This document shows positions 1-11,739 of a stretch of DNA of 64,000 bases, one piece after another. The DNA comes from Chlorops oryzae (Eukaryota; Arthropoda; Insecta; Diptera; Chloropidae), in contig CM035808.1 in the NCBI GenBank assembly GCA_020466095.1, forward strand, positions 5,962,133-6,026,132, in the 5' to 3' direction. A program made the translations under genes and the position numbers. Position 1 is the first letter of the stretch. Each line of letters opens with the position of its first letter. The notes below the pieces were generated by a model. The model was not told the DNA's origin and made no database searches. It saw nothing but the letters and a program-made list of their open reading frames with translations.

Positions 1-3000
1 AGTAGGATCCTTAAATGCTGGGTTAATCAAAATCGAGGTTGCCCGACCCTCAAATTTTAACTCTTTTTTTGTCTAAAGTGGGTTCTTCCATATCTGTTTA
101 ACGATTAAAGTCTTACGATCAAGGTTTTTGCGTGATCCTTACAGTTCGCTCAGGTGAATTTCGATATTCGTTTGAATTGACTGTGAAGTAGTTTGATCCT
201 ATGGTTATGACTCTATAAGTTCGTTCCACGAAAAAAAAAAGGACTACCGCAAGAGAAATAGAAATCGATATAAAGCACTAAAATCCATTGCCAGAAGAAG
301 AACCTAATCTTTGAACAACAACAGCAAACTCATCCACACCAAACATCACCTTGATTAGCCCACCACCACGGCCACCACCTGGCATGAACTACACTAAAAA
401 ATCCTTTAAAAAAAAAAAGGAAAAACAGTCCGTCCTTCCCATGTACCCGAACGAATGTCTACTTCAACATTTAATTCCAATCACTCATCAGACATCCGAA
501 GGAACTAGAGTAGAGTGTAGCAAAGGAGCAAGACGAAAGTGTAATACCCAAACGATTATGAGGTTTCATGATAGCTATCCATTCCATATACCACCAACGC
601 ACTTCGATTACTACAAGCGATTTAAGCCGGTTGATGTGCTTACTTGCAACTGGCCAACAGCACCTCATCATCTCAGGGACGACGAGACGAGCAGAGACGA
701 GACGGTATATGCTGAGGGATTGTGACGAGATGAGATGAGGAGATGATTTATATGCCAAGGTGGATTAAGCGCTTTTCTGTTTTCTGAATGCAATTTAGCG
801 AGCACGACGACGCCCTGTAAATACGAACAACGGAACAACTTTTCTAACAAAACAAGAAAAAACACGAAAAAACAAAAAGAAGAGAATCTGAATAAGGAAA
901 GAGAAGAAAAGAACAAAACAAACAACAACGCATAAAGTGCTTAGAAATAAGCTCACGAGCAACAACAGCAACATAAAGCTCAAATAATGCAGGGCATTAG
1001 CTGCCAGTTAAACCACATCCAATGAGGAAAATAGAACGAAAAACAACAACAAGAAGATGAGGACCACAAAAAAATTCTCACAACGTTTTGTATTTATGAA
1101 ATGAAGCATTGCGTTCAGGTGCTTACAAAATTGTTAAACCAATTCACCAAAGTTTTGGAAATAAATTTTTATTGACTTCTTCTCCTTCTCGTGATGCCAC
1201 TTCGGGGGTTGGTCCAGATTTATCGAAATATCGAGGCGTTTCGTAAACGGGAGAAATTTCAGCCAGCAACTTGGAGGAAGAAAAAAAAACAAGGGAAATT
1301 TAATCCCTTAAGCCATAGTAACAGTAAACATAAGAAAAATACCTCCATAACACTAAGTGTTGTCGATGGGTTGTTGAGCTAACGAAATTTGGCCATTTTT
1401 TTCGTCGCTTACATTTTTTCGAAGGACTCAAAGGATCGCAAAAACTCATACAGATGTATGAGACAAGAAGAAAAAAACGAACTGAGAACTCAATTCAGTC
1501 AATAAAAAATCGAAAAAGCTCACTTCATATTGGGCTGATTCGAACCTTGCTGGCTTGCTGGTGGGACACGAAACCCAAAAAAAATACACCCATCAGACTC
1601 CCTTCGGCTGTGTGCTTAGAAACCAGGGGGGAAGACAAGCAAACACACACAAAAAAAAAATCGTAATTCATTACAATAATCCCACGAATGAGCAATAAAA
1701 TTCGAATGGTTCCACTTGTGCCGAACGTTGCTCGCTGTGCCGATGTGAATTTACAGACATGAGAGCATGAGCTCCAATGATGATGCCGCCACCGCCGCCA
1801 TGAGTCAATGGGTTCAGGGTAACTAACTGTGGGGCCATTTGCGGTTGTAAGTCGTTGTAATGTCTCGCGCGCACTCTGGCTCACTTGTATTGTTGCTGTC
1901 CGTCGTTGTCTTGCTGCTGGCAAGAGCGCAAAGTGGAAGCGATTTGAACATCACGTCGTCAATGGAACGATGATAATACATTCGGAGTTAGCAACATATG
2001 TCATGAGCTTAAATGAAGCTGTCTGATATCAGTTGTAGAAGGAATTTTCTTTTTTTTTATAACGGAAGAGTCCCTACAATGATCTTGAGTTACAGAAAAA
2101 ACTAAATTAAATAAATAAAGTTCCAAAAATATAACAAAGTGTAGTCCAATGAAATCGCTTATGACACACCATATCAAGGCTTTCATATAAAACTTCTTGA
2201 AAAAAAAACCATCTTCAATTGGCAATATCCACTCAAGCGACTCTAATCCATCAGCGCTTTAGCTTAATTAATTTCAAAGAAATAAAAATCCGCTCTAGAA
2301 GGAAAATTGGAAGAAACAAACAAAACGCCACATGTGGTGTATGTGCAAGGGCAAAGCCATAAGCGTCAAAGTCGTCACTGAGACGCGCCATCAAATATAA
2401 GCGCCCCCAACAGGCGGACGATTCTACATAGAAGACGGGCGAGTGCACTCACTGCCCGTTCTTGCAGTATTACTATAGCAAAAGTTCAATCCCATATATT
2501 TTAGCTAAACCAAAACAAAGAAACAAAACGAATGACCATCAATGATGCCAATCGAAATGAAGACGTTGAAAGCACCGCCCTCGAAGGAAATATGTACATT
2601 CTCTGAGGCAGCGATGGACACCCGCTGTGTGCCTTAAGGTGTGCAAAAGTAATTAAGTCATACCATCTCTCGCTGTCTTCGGAAGTTCGTCGTAATATAT
2701 CTTGGAAATGTCTGTGGAGCAACGGTAACTTTTGTTTTGTATTTCAATTCAATTTTGAGGCAATCACTCAACGTTGTAGGTCGATGTTTTGGGGGCGATT
2801 GCATACGGCTGTTCAGTCCTTTTCCAGTTATTTCACTCTCATACTACTCCATGTATCTTATGTTATGTTATGCTATGTTATTTAAAGTGGTTATGCATGT
2901 CTTATTAATTTACGCCATTCATCTTGTACTGTCACGCATAGAAGTCGTCGTTGACATGTATCAAAAATATTCGTCTGGACACATGTTTGTATACCCATGT

Positions 3001-5400
3001 ATATATACCAAATGTTTAAGTGCGTCATTTCAGTGATAGGAGCATGTTCAGGTCATGCCGGACGATCTTCGTCGGACACACAGAGTGTGTCAGTCTTAAC
3101 AAGAAGTACATTGAATTTTTATCTTTCACAAGGTAATATGATAGTATCTGTGCATGTACGAGAAGAGTTCATTGAGATTAAAGAACGTACATATGTGGAA
3201 GCGTAAAGTAAAGTATCGCACATAATCGGCTTCATGCGTGCGTGCGCGCCAGCATATCAGATGTGTTGCGGTACACCAATTTTTGTTTGTTTGCTTTCTT
3301 CTGATAAATCGAGTGTCCAGCTTATGTTTCTATGCGTTCAAAAATGAATTCGACTCGTTAATGAATAGTATTATCTTTCTTCGAACCCGTTCGCTATCGC
3401 CGCATCATCTCCATCTGTGTTAACTGAGCATGCGTTACGCCGTCACGTGGCGCTTGCTCATTTTTCATTTTTTTAAGAGCTGCTGCGATCCAATCGCATG
3501 CACACATACATATGTATGTGTGTTTGTGAGACTTTTCAAACTCTCATTTTATTTTTAGCGCATTCTTCTCCTCACACTTCATTCATAACAACTCCAATAA
3601 AAAAGTATTTTCGTTCCTTTATTTTGGTTTAATTTTTTATTAATTTTTTTTTTTGGTATTTTTTATGGATGCATGTCATTCTCTGTCTTCACTTTAAGCC
3701 GCTTAATATGAGTTTTTTTTTTTTTCTCCGTAGACTTTATGTGTGAATATCACTTTTTGACACGTTCTCTGACAGCTTCGCGTGACATATTGCTTTGTCT
3801 GCGCGCTGCTACCCTTCATCGGCCGTTCGGGCCTGCTGTGCGCTGTTATTAGACGTTTCGATGGAATTGTCGCTACCGAGGCATGATCGAGCCCTCCTTT
3901 TTATTTTATTGTTGCGTTTTATTTCTCTCTTCTCTCGACGGCATTACTCATTTAATCCTGCAAAGTTGTCATTGCGATATTCGATCACATGTACAAGGTT
4001 TTTTCTTTTTTTTTTTTTTTTGATCCTGTTAACCGCATGAGTGCTTTTTTTTTTTTTTTTTTGTTCGAAGATATTCGCAGGGATTCAAATTAATGTTAGC
4101 ACTTCAAAAGACACAATCTTCATGAGGGTTAATTGTTGTGTTAATTTTGAAATATTTTTCGAGTTCAGGTTTAGTTGTGCCTCGCTCCCTTTTGCCGAGT
4201 GCCGCTTTAATGAACTGAGTCATTTCATGATTGATTGTCATTTAAAAATTCAAGAAAGAATCCCGATGGAATTCACAGTGCGTGAGGAATTTTTCCGTGT
4301 TTTAATTGAGTGGAATATTCTGCGTTATATATTATTTATTCTGTGTTAGATATAATATACTCTGTCAATATACTTATATTCTGTATTAAAATCAATAAGT
4401 GTGAAAATTTTGAAAGACTTTCCTCGATGGAAATGCAATGGGAACTTTTCAAAGAGGAAAGAAATGAGGCTTCTAGAATTTCTTTTCAGTACTGTATGTT
4501 ATCAAATCTTTGAATAAATTGTTTTAAATATCTATAATGAAGTTTGAGCTTCTATAAATTATCTAAAACTCTGTTCAAGAGAATCTCGTCATGTACAAAT
4601 ATGGATGTTATCTAAGATTCTGGTAACTAATAAAATAGAAAAGTTAAAATGAACACCAGCAGCTATAAAGAGAAAAGCAGAATTCAATCGACTTCGTTTA
4701 TGGAATTTATCTACATTCCTCTAAGAGAATCCTTCAAGGGATTGGGCTTCCTTGAAGATATAGTACAGACTCAAACCAAAACTGGCATAGCTAAAAATGG
4801 CATAATTATCTGAAGGACTCTAATCGAAAAAATTTCAGTCTCTTCGTTGCTAAATTGTCTCTTAGATAGAAACCTTCCTCACTGGTGAGTTCTTGTGACA
4901 TTGAGTGCTGAAATGATTAAAAATATTTACGAAAAATCGTTTAAAACCTTTATTCGAATTGAATTTTTTATACCAGTTTTGTAGTAAGGATTTACGCAGT
5001 TTGTAAAAGTCTTATTTAGTCTAATTTATCTATGCCATGCTTTTGTTTATTCTCTCTACAAAAGAGAAGGCATATTCCGAACTGTTATACGGGATTCTCT
5101 GTTGTCGTTTAGATACTTTTTCATGAGATTCTTTTTTATACCAAATTCATTTTCATTGAATCCAATTTTAAGGCATTTGATTTCGGCAAACACTAAATGG
5201 GATTTTGTTTAAAAACAATTTAAATTTTGGTATAAAATCAAATTTCATAATAGACCAATTTTCTGTCTAAAAATTTTCTGCAAAAAATCGTTTAAAATAT
5301 TTTTAAAATTGCATAAAATTTCATTGAGTAAAAATCAAAACAGAGTCAAGTTCAACACCCTCAAGTGATAAACAAATGCCAATTTTCGACCAGTTTCGAA
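1..5400. other. Non-coding AT-rich DNA
   Basis: I see no coding sequence here. Open frames are short, start at arbitrary codons and consist largely of homopolymer translations. Local structure includes a run of GAGAC/GAGAT motifs at about 676-746, a TATGT/TATGC run near 2855-2880, a CATACATATGTATG palindrome near 3505-3520, and several poly-T tracts (for example 4006-4021 and 4045-4062). The motif AAAACTGGCATA occurs near 4781 and 5409, with a related inverted form near 4967, which hints at an old decayed repeat between 4770 and 5420. Most likely intergenic or far-upstream regulatory DNA of a fly gene. Confidence 0.6.
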
Positions 5401-5429
5401 CTCAACTTAAAACTGGCATAAAAAGAGCA

Positions 5430-6125
5430 TTTCTCAGTTTCTCTCTCTCGAGCGAATTGCCTCGCTCAGAGCGAAAATTCAACCAAACAAAAAAAATTAT
5501 GCCGGTACATGCGTAGAAGTAAACACAAACAAATTATTGGGCGCCCAATATTTTTCCGCTTGCGAAAACTCGGCGCCCAACGTGCATGAAGCGAGCAGCG
5601 AAGGGAGATTGTGTAGATTGTATCTAGCAGATACACAGAGGCAAACTGCGCGAACGTATCTTCGAGTCGATTTCATTCGATTTGATTCAAGCGAAGAGCA
5701 TACGAACCTACCATATACAGCGAATTGTGTGTTGCTCAAACAAGTTTATGCGAAGTGTGAGCTACGCTCAGGCGAATTGATAACAAACAAAATTTTCTGA
5801 TGGATACATGCAACACACAAAATATCATCATCATCATCATCATCCATGCTCATCTATGCTTATAGCCAAAGAGGCTAACAAGGACCAAGGAAATCAAACG
5901 AGAATGGCAAAAAGAGTCGCAACGACCGAACGACTTACCGACCGAACGAGAAAACTGCATCATCAACAGAGAATGGCAAGAGTTGGGTGGTTGTTGTTAG
6001 GGTATTCGCCTGAAGTTCCTCCGCGGCCTATTCGTCGTTCGCCCGTTCATCGTTCGTTCATCGGACACATCGTTTTTCGCTTCGCTCTGTGCGGCTCTAT
6101 GGCTCTGTGTGGCGCACTTACGGAT
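5430..6125 (+). promoter_or_regulatory. GC-richer upstream region of the proposed distal promoter
   Basis: This stretch is less AT-rich than its surroundings and lacks long homopolymers. It has GAGA-type sequence at 5440-5470 (TCTCTCTCTCGAGCG and CTCGCTCAGAGCG), two copies of GGCGCCCAA near 5540 and 5571, a CAT repeat at 5818-5842, and several CGTTCG/CGTTCATCG repeats at 6030-6065. GAGA sequences are binding sites for GAGA factor in flies. A 121-codon open frame across 5808-6173 has no recognisable domain and is not called as a gene. Placement directly before the initiator at 6128 suggests a proximal promoter. That function is inferred. Confidence 0.35.
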
Positions 6126-6160
6126 TCAGTTTTGTGTTACTCGTCGGTTCGTTTGGACGC
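6126..6160 (+). promoter_or_regulatory. Initiator plus downstream promoter element (TATA-less core promoter)
   Basis: TTCAGTTTTG at 6125-6134 matches the arthropod initiator TCAGTY, placing +1 at the A at 6128. At exactly +28 to +33 (6155-6160) is GGACGC, which fits the downstream promoter element consensus RGWYV. The strict +28 spacing is the known requirement of this promoter class in flies. No TATA box lies 30 bases upstream, as expected for such promoters. The following sequence is leader-like. This is a motif match only; no transcript data were available. Confidence 0.4.
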
Positions 6161-6593
6161 GTCGTATCCGTGAGGCAGCGGTTTTGTCGCGTTCTATCGT
6201 TTAACTCATACAAGAAGGAAAAAAAAAAAAATATAATAAAATACACTTTTCATCTTGGGTAAAATCTCTGTTATGTTCAGTGAAAGGACTTTGTCTTGAA
6301 ATGTGAATCAAATGACAAAATTATGAATTTCGTCTTGTCAAGTGCCAAGACGCTGCAGCATCAGCACAGCGAAGCTGTGATTTCGGCAATCGAATAAAAT
6401 CACAAAAAAAAAAAAATAAGTAAATAAAAATAAATAAATAAATATTTCAATTTCGAAGGAGAAAATCAATTGAAGTGTGCGGGTTCTGTGTTTCGTTCGC
6501 TGCGACGTAATCGGAAAGTCAAAACAAATAAAATTAACTAGCAACAGAAAATATGAATGCGAATATATTTTTGGTGCAGTTCCCAAATTGCCA
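6128..6593 (+). other. Putative non-coding first exon (5' leader)
   Basis: From the initiator at 6128 the sequence has the character of a fly 5' untranslated leader: A-rich runs, short unrelated open frames and no sustained coding frame. The first good splice donor in a fitting context is CCA|GTGAGTGAG at 6594. The coding exon nearest on this strand starts at 51470, preceded by an acceptor at 50829, so this could be its distal untranslated exon with a first intron of about 44 kb. That link is inference. Alternative donors such as TTGG|GTAAAA near 6260 cannot be excluded. Confidence 0.25.
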
Positions 6594-7580
6594 GTGAGTG
6601 AGAATCTGAACAGCTGTGACACTTATTTCTTTAGACCCTTTTAAAGAATAAGAACGCGTCAAGCGTAGACGAGAGGTCGAAGTGGTTTTTAATTGAAAGT
6701 GAAAAAAATCATCATCACAGCCTCTGATCATCTCGGAGAAGAACTTTTCATCCATACACGGTAACGATATCATCGGATAAAGTAACACTCGATCTAAATC
6801 GTCGTCGTTGGCGTCGTCACCGTACTCATAGCACATTGTTGCGAATGTTTGCTTTTGTTTTGGATAAATTGCTGGCAATATCGCGATTCCGATGGCAAAG
6901 AATGGAAAATCACCAACTGCAATCATCAGCGATGGCATGCCACTACAACAATATACCGAATCATCACACTGTGCTCTAAATCCAAAGTAGGTCGTTTTAT
7001 TGTCTTCTTGAAATCATCAATGCTGCGCTGCGTGCGTGCATGTGATTGAATAGAAAACGCTCTTATTCATAATGCAAAATGTTTTCCATCAAACACATGC
7101 ATGCATGCATCCGTCAATGCATTCTTGATTCTAATGTCTGTCTATACCTATATCTATATTTCGCGGAATTGCCTATTGAACGCCTCGGGTCGACGGTGTG
7201 CCACAAATGCGATTAAATTTAATTGCAAGGTGTTGGGCACATCGTCGGAAAGGATTTAAAGTGACATTTCAATGGAAATAATCACATCAATTGAAAATTA
7301 CAAAAGACATTCACGGGGAACATTCAGTTGCATGAACCGATTAAATACCACAGAATGAAATATCATATGATAATATATCACTAGGGTTTTGTTATTGAAG
7401 CGAGGCCAAAGTGTTTCGATATAATAGAATCTCTTTGAAGAGGCTTACTATTGTAAGGCTTTAGATTGATTGATTTGTAAGGAAGAATTAAGTTTTGATT
7501 TGGATTGAGGAAAACAGCAATCATCGTATAAATGTTGGGTATTTGTAGCAATTTTTAAAAGGATTCAGTTTATTTATCTA
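6594..7580. other. Non-coding DNA, probably intronic
   Basis: No coding frame was recognised. The stretch contains GTCGTCGTTGGCGTCGTC near 6799 and a CATGCATGCATGCAT repeat near 7097. It ends at the insertion site of the pogo-like element. Confidence 0.5.
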
Positions 7581-8527
7581 CAGTCGAAACTCTCTTTAGT
7601 GAACTCCTCGATAACAAAGGGTATAGCACTATAAGCATAGTGAATCTGCCCCAGAAGCCGATTTCAAACTTTACCTGTTCTACTGTTAAGGTAAATGCAA
7701 ACTATTTAATTTTCGCGAAGTTTTCGCTCTCGATCTCCTATAGTCCTTGAGTATCCATGAAAAAGGGGTTTTTTTTTAAGAGAAAACTTTAAAAAATCAT
7801 ATCTAAGACAACTATAAAGATAGAATGTTCATTCAAAAGCCCATATATAGAAAATTACTCAAAAAATATTAGAAAAATATTTTTCGGGCAATTTTTTTAA
7901 AACCAATACATGCTCCCGTGGAAGGATATTTTTCCATGACAATTTTTTTGTTATTCAAGGTATGCTACTACCTTAATTAAAATTGTCAAAAATAGAGTTT
8001 TATGCTTAGATTAAGTGTGCTAAGTTTCAATACGCTCAGTCGGGTGGAACATCCTTAAAAATGGCGAAATAAAAAAAATGTTGCATACTTCTCGGGTGTA
8101 CCTGTGATTGATATGCATCAATATGATTTTTCTGTATAGTCATATTATGTGGATTTTTGTAACACAAAACAAAGTAGAATAAAAATTTGCCTAAATCCAA
8201 CAGAATAAATCTAACCACAGTCCAAATATTCCCTAATTCTACGGAAAATCTAACCCGAACAAAAATTGCAAAACAACTCATCTATGAAATATGTAAACAA
8301 AGCAATAAACCGCGAAAGAAAACCAGACCCATCTCCCTGCCTACCTAAAACTGGAGAATTCGGGCCTGCATTTGTAAAAAAATACCAGGATTATTTTATC
8401 TTCCTCCCTGTCTGAATGATTTTTTGCTACACTTTTAGTGCCATTTTTTTTTTCCTTATAACGAATTTCTCTCTGTAACGAATTTAATTTCCAGGGCCTT
8501 GGAATTCATAGCAGAGAGTTTCGACTG
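7581..8527. mobile_element. pogo/Tigger-like non-autonomous DNA transposon
   Basis: The element starts with CAGTCGAAACTCTCT and ends with the exact inverted copy AGAGAGTTTCGACTG, 947 bases in all. It is flanked by TA on both sides (7579-7580 and 8528-8529), the hallmark target duplication of the Tc1/mariner/pogo superfamily. Just inside the right end, CGTTATAAGG-type and CGTTACAGAG-type subterminal sequences resemble the internal ends of pogo-like elements. The interior has no recognisable transposase. An 81-codon frame on the minus strand at 8036-8281 shows no DDE or helix-turn-helix signature. It is therefore probably a deletion derivative mobilised in trans. Confidence 0.85.
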
Positions 8528-8529
8528 TA

Positions 8530-10068
8530 ATTATAATTATTATAGGGATTCATGCAGTTATGAAAATGCCTTTGTAACTTTGCGCATAGGAAATTTCCAT
8601 TTAATTTTTGATAGTTCAGTGACAGATTTCTCACTTCGTTAAGTTTCCAAAGCTGAATGAATCCCACTGTTATACTTTTTTAAGTCTTTGATTTTTAAAA
8701 TTTAATAAAAAGGACAAAAAAAAAAAAATCAAAACGTACTTATATAAGAATATTGGGAGCGCTTAATTCTGTAACTTAAAAAGTTAGCTGAAATTCGGCA
8801 TTAAAGGATTTGAATTGGCCATTTCGAAAACCTCTTAAGTCAATTTGTAGAAATGTGAATGGTTCCTTAAAGCTGGATGGGTGTTTCGGGAAAAGGCCAC
8901 ATTAAAACATTCCATATTCATTAATTCTTTAATGAAAGATTTAAAAAAGGCCCTTAAAAATAATTGGTTTAAGCATGAAGCAATTTTTGATTCCTAGAAT
9001 ATTTTATTGTAGTGACTTATGAGCTCTTTACAGCAAGTAATCGATTTCAATTTTTGAGTATTCGAAGAAAATGCGATTACGAAAAACCTTAGTAAAGGGC
9101 AGTTTTGTTAATTATTCCTAGAATTTTTCGTTCTTAAAATCAAAACAAATTGAATTTTGTAAGTGACCCAAGGTTTAAAAGTCTATCAGTGAGAATTTTA
9201 CACTTGAAACATTCTATTTAGAATTTAATATTAATTTATATTTTTGGCCAAATTGATTGAGTTGAATTCGAAAGGCTCAGAGAGATAAAAGTCTGTTTAG
9301 AGCATGAAAGATTTCCATTCATCCATTTGTCCATTGTTATTTTCAATGTATTGAATCTGTAGCATTCAGAAAACTAGATGAACATATGTACTTGTACCAT
9401 ATAATTCGGGCAAATTTGATCTGAAGATCAAAGCAAATCCATTTAATTTCAACAAAATAATTTTAAATAATTTTTATTTTTAATTTTTTTATTTATTTTT
9501 TTTATTTTTTTTTTTTTTTTTTTTTGTAAAAAAGTTTAGAGTCAATAAAAAATTTTCCATCCAGTTTATTATTTTATAAAAAAATATAATTTTTTTAGTC
9601 TTTTGTGAAAGATGCTCTCGTATACTAAGTTCTATAGTCCTCAGCACATTTTAACCCGAATTAGCAAATTTTTTGAATTTTGAAAGATTTTCATATATGT
9701 GATTTCCTATGTAATCAAATGATAAAAATCTGCATCATTAAATTTTTTATTTCCTGCTCTTATCCTTACAATGTCCTGTTTGACATGTAGTATTCTTCAA
9801 TCGTTAGATCAGTTTTTGTGCAAGTACATTCTGTAGTCCATATGACAACATGCGTCAATTCGTTAAATTGTTGAAGGTTTGAGAATTCATGAAGGCTTGA
9901 GAATTCATGAAGGCTATCTACCTTTTCAAATGATAGTCTTCATGAAAGCTTAATCACGGTTTATGCTCATGCCAAACAGTCACAAAATTTTAAATTAACA
10001 GTTTTAAGAAATTCGAGTATAGAAACGTATTTGATTAAGTTAATCAGGCATGAAGACTTAAAGAATAT
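8530..10068. other. Non-coding AT-rich DNA
   Basis: No gene seen. The stretch contains poly-A/T tracts (8714-8727, 9481-9525) and a direct repeat of GGCTTGAGAATTCATGAA around 9893-9913. The sequence AGTCTTCATGAAAGCTTA near 9935 resembles AGTCTTCATAAAAGCTTAGA near 49732, suggesting a dispersed, decayed repeat family. Confidence 0.5.
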
Positions 10069-10185
10069 GGGATAATATTGCCAAGCTGTTTAAATCATAT
10101 TTTAAAAAATTCCATTTTTTTTTGTATGGGATTTGACAGTTCTTTCCATTTAAATCATTGTTAAATAGCTTGGTAATATTGGCCC
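10069..10185. mobile_element. Short inverted-repeat element (MITE-like)
   Basis: GGGATAATATTGCCAAGCTG at the left end and the inverted counterpart AGCTTGGTAATATTGGCCC at the right end match over roughly 25 positions with a few differences, giving a 117-base foldback. A clean target-site duplication was not seen (left flank ATAT, right flank TACG), so the exact ends are uncertain. No coding capacity. Confidence 0.5.
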
Positions 10186-11316
10186 TACGTTTGAAATTTT
10201 AAACTTTTTTTCATTTTATTCCTCCTATGAAAATTATTTCGAATTCAAAAGTATTAATTTCGAAGTTGAACAGCTTCACAAAAATTTTTCACCCTTTAAG
10301 TAAATCTTCCAGATTTCCCATGAAATTTTCCATATCAATTTTTCCACACTGAGAGAGGAAGAGTTCTAGTCTTCAATAAAAAGTAGAATATGAAGGAATT
10401 CGCTTAAAAATTTTTGAAATTCTTTCACCTTTATATTAAATTCTCCATGTGTTTCGAATGGATGATTTTTTTTTCCAAATCTGCGGTTTAAGAACTCCCG
10501 AGACTTTTTACAATCGAGCTGATATGTTATCTCCACTTTTCACTTTCCTCAATGACTCGTAGATTGCCTTACAATTTGGCAGATCCTGATTCTTTTAAAG
10601 CTTACAGAACGAGTCCAATAGGACTCCCTGAAAGTAATTATTTCCCTCTGTAGATTTTTATTTAATTTCAATGGAATGAAAGATTATCGAAGCGACTTTA
10701 AATTAACTCGAAAAGCATTTCGGAGAATCAATAAATCATTTTGAATTGCCTACAAGAAAAAACAGGCATTCAGCAGAAATTAACCTCCGCTTCACAATCA
10801 AAATAATTCAAAAAATTTGATATCTTTAATTGTGATGGCTACTTTTAACCATGAAACATTATAATTACACTACTTGATTTAAAATTATATTTTATTGCAT
10901 TGATTAAATCGTTCTCGGAAGGCCTTAATGAACCATTATGCCTATTAATGTAATTTCGATAGATTTTCATTCCGAGAAACAAAAAATTTTATGAAATTGT
11001 TGGACTTCCAGGAGATATCGTGACGAAAAACTTCAATCCTCTTATTACTGGATTCGTCTCTAGACAGATTTTAGTCGAATACATTTTTAAAAAATTATTT
11101 CAAAAATGATTTTTTTCTCTACCCGAAATTAGTCTTATCTCAATTTTTTATTGAAAAGAAGAAAAAAATATATTATTAGAGGGTTAACGGAAGCAGAAAC
11201 AAATGGGCCTATATCTTCATATCTTTTAGGGGCTCCCTCTGTTAGAAATGAAAAACTTCAACTTCATGTCTGACAGAACTGGAGAGAGTCCCTTAGACTT
11301 TTTGTTTAATTCTTAT
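10186..11316. other. Non-coding AT-rich DNA
   Basis: I see no gene, tandem repeat or clear inverted repeat here. Open frames are below 60 codons and AT-rich. Confidence 0.5.
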
Positions 11317-11444
11317 GGTCCGGTTTAGACTAGGCAATTCTGATTGAAGAGCGGCCCACATTTGTCGGCTAGAAGGCGACGGGTAGTGGAATCGAGTACA
11401 CTCCCCGTCGCTTCCTCGCCGAATTTCCTAGTCTAAACCGGACC
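11317..11444. mobile_element. 128-bp MITE with TAT target duplication
   Basis: GGTCCGGTTTAGACTAGG at the left end is exactly inverted at the right end (CCTAGTCTAAACCGGACC). Trinucleotide TAT flanks both sides (11314-11316 and 11445-11447). The interior is GC-richer than its surroundings and also partly self-complementary (GGCGACGGG against CCCCGTCGC). A 3-bp duplication with perfect 18-base inverted repeats fits a PIF/Harbinger-type or related cut-and-paste MITE; the superfamily is inferred. The perfect ends suggest a recent insertion. Confidence 0.85.
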
Positions 11445-11526
11445 TATGGGGAAGCCTCAAGTCAATATTTGCGGCTTTTCACTTCAAATAGATAGAATAA
11501 ATTTTTCCATGCCTTACTAGACCCCG

Positions 11527-11727
11527 TGATCCCAGGGTCCGAGGTTCGATTCCCGGCACAGGCGAAACGGAGTGTAATGTTCCAAGCCAAGCACTGGTTT
11601 TTCAAAAATCGCATGTTAGGGCACACTACATAAAAAGACATACACTCACACAAACACAAGAAAACCTCCTTGGTATCACAATGGGCCGATTTACGGCCTA
11701 AGTGGCAGCCTTTTTAACCTACCTACC
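11527..11727 (+). mobile_element. 5'-truncated tRNA-derived SINE with 12-bp target duplication
   Basis: The body is bounded by identical 12-base repeats TACTAGACCCCG (11515-11526 and 11728-11739). Near its start it carries GGTTCGATTCC, a perfect RNA polymerase III box B, followed by CCGGCAC as in a tRNA T-arm. The box A half is missing, so the copy is truncated at the 5' end, as target-primed reverse transcription often produces. It continues through a tRNA-unrelated body (ATGGGCCGATTTACGGCC near 11681) and ends in a short ACCT repeat, a typical SINE tail. The retained duplication implies a fairly young insertion. The family was not identified by name. Confidence 0.8.
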
Positions 11728-11739
11728 TACTAGACCCCG

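Noticed and set aside
2532..2606. Short frame of 24 codons beginning ATGACCATCAATGATGCC
   Set aside because: Good-looking start context, but it closes at 24 codons with no donor inside it. Left as a possible micropeptide without support.
5808..6173. 121-codon frame with a His run
   Set aside because: The His run is a CAT repeat, the frame crosses the proposed transcription start, and no domain or conservation signal is visible.
11527..11600. Possible tRNA gene
   Set aside because: Only the box B half is present, there is no acceptor stem or box A, and a SINE tail and target duplication explain it.
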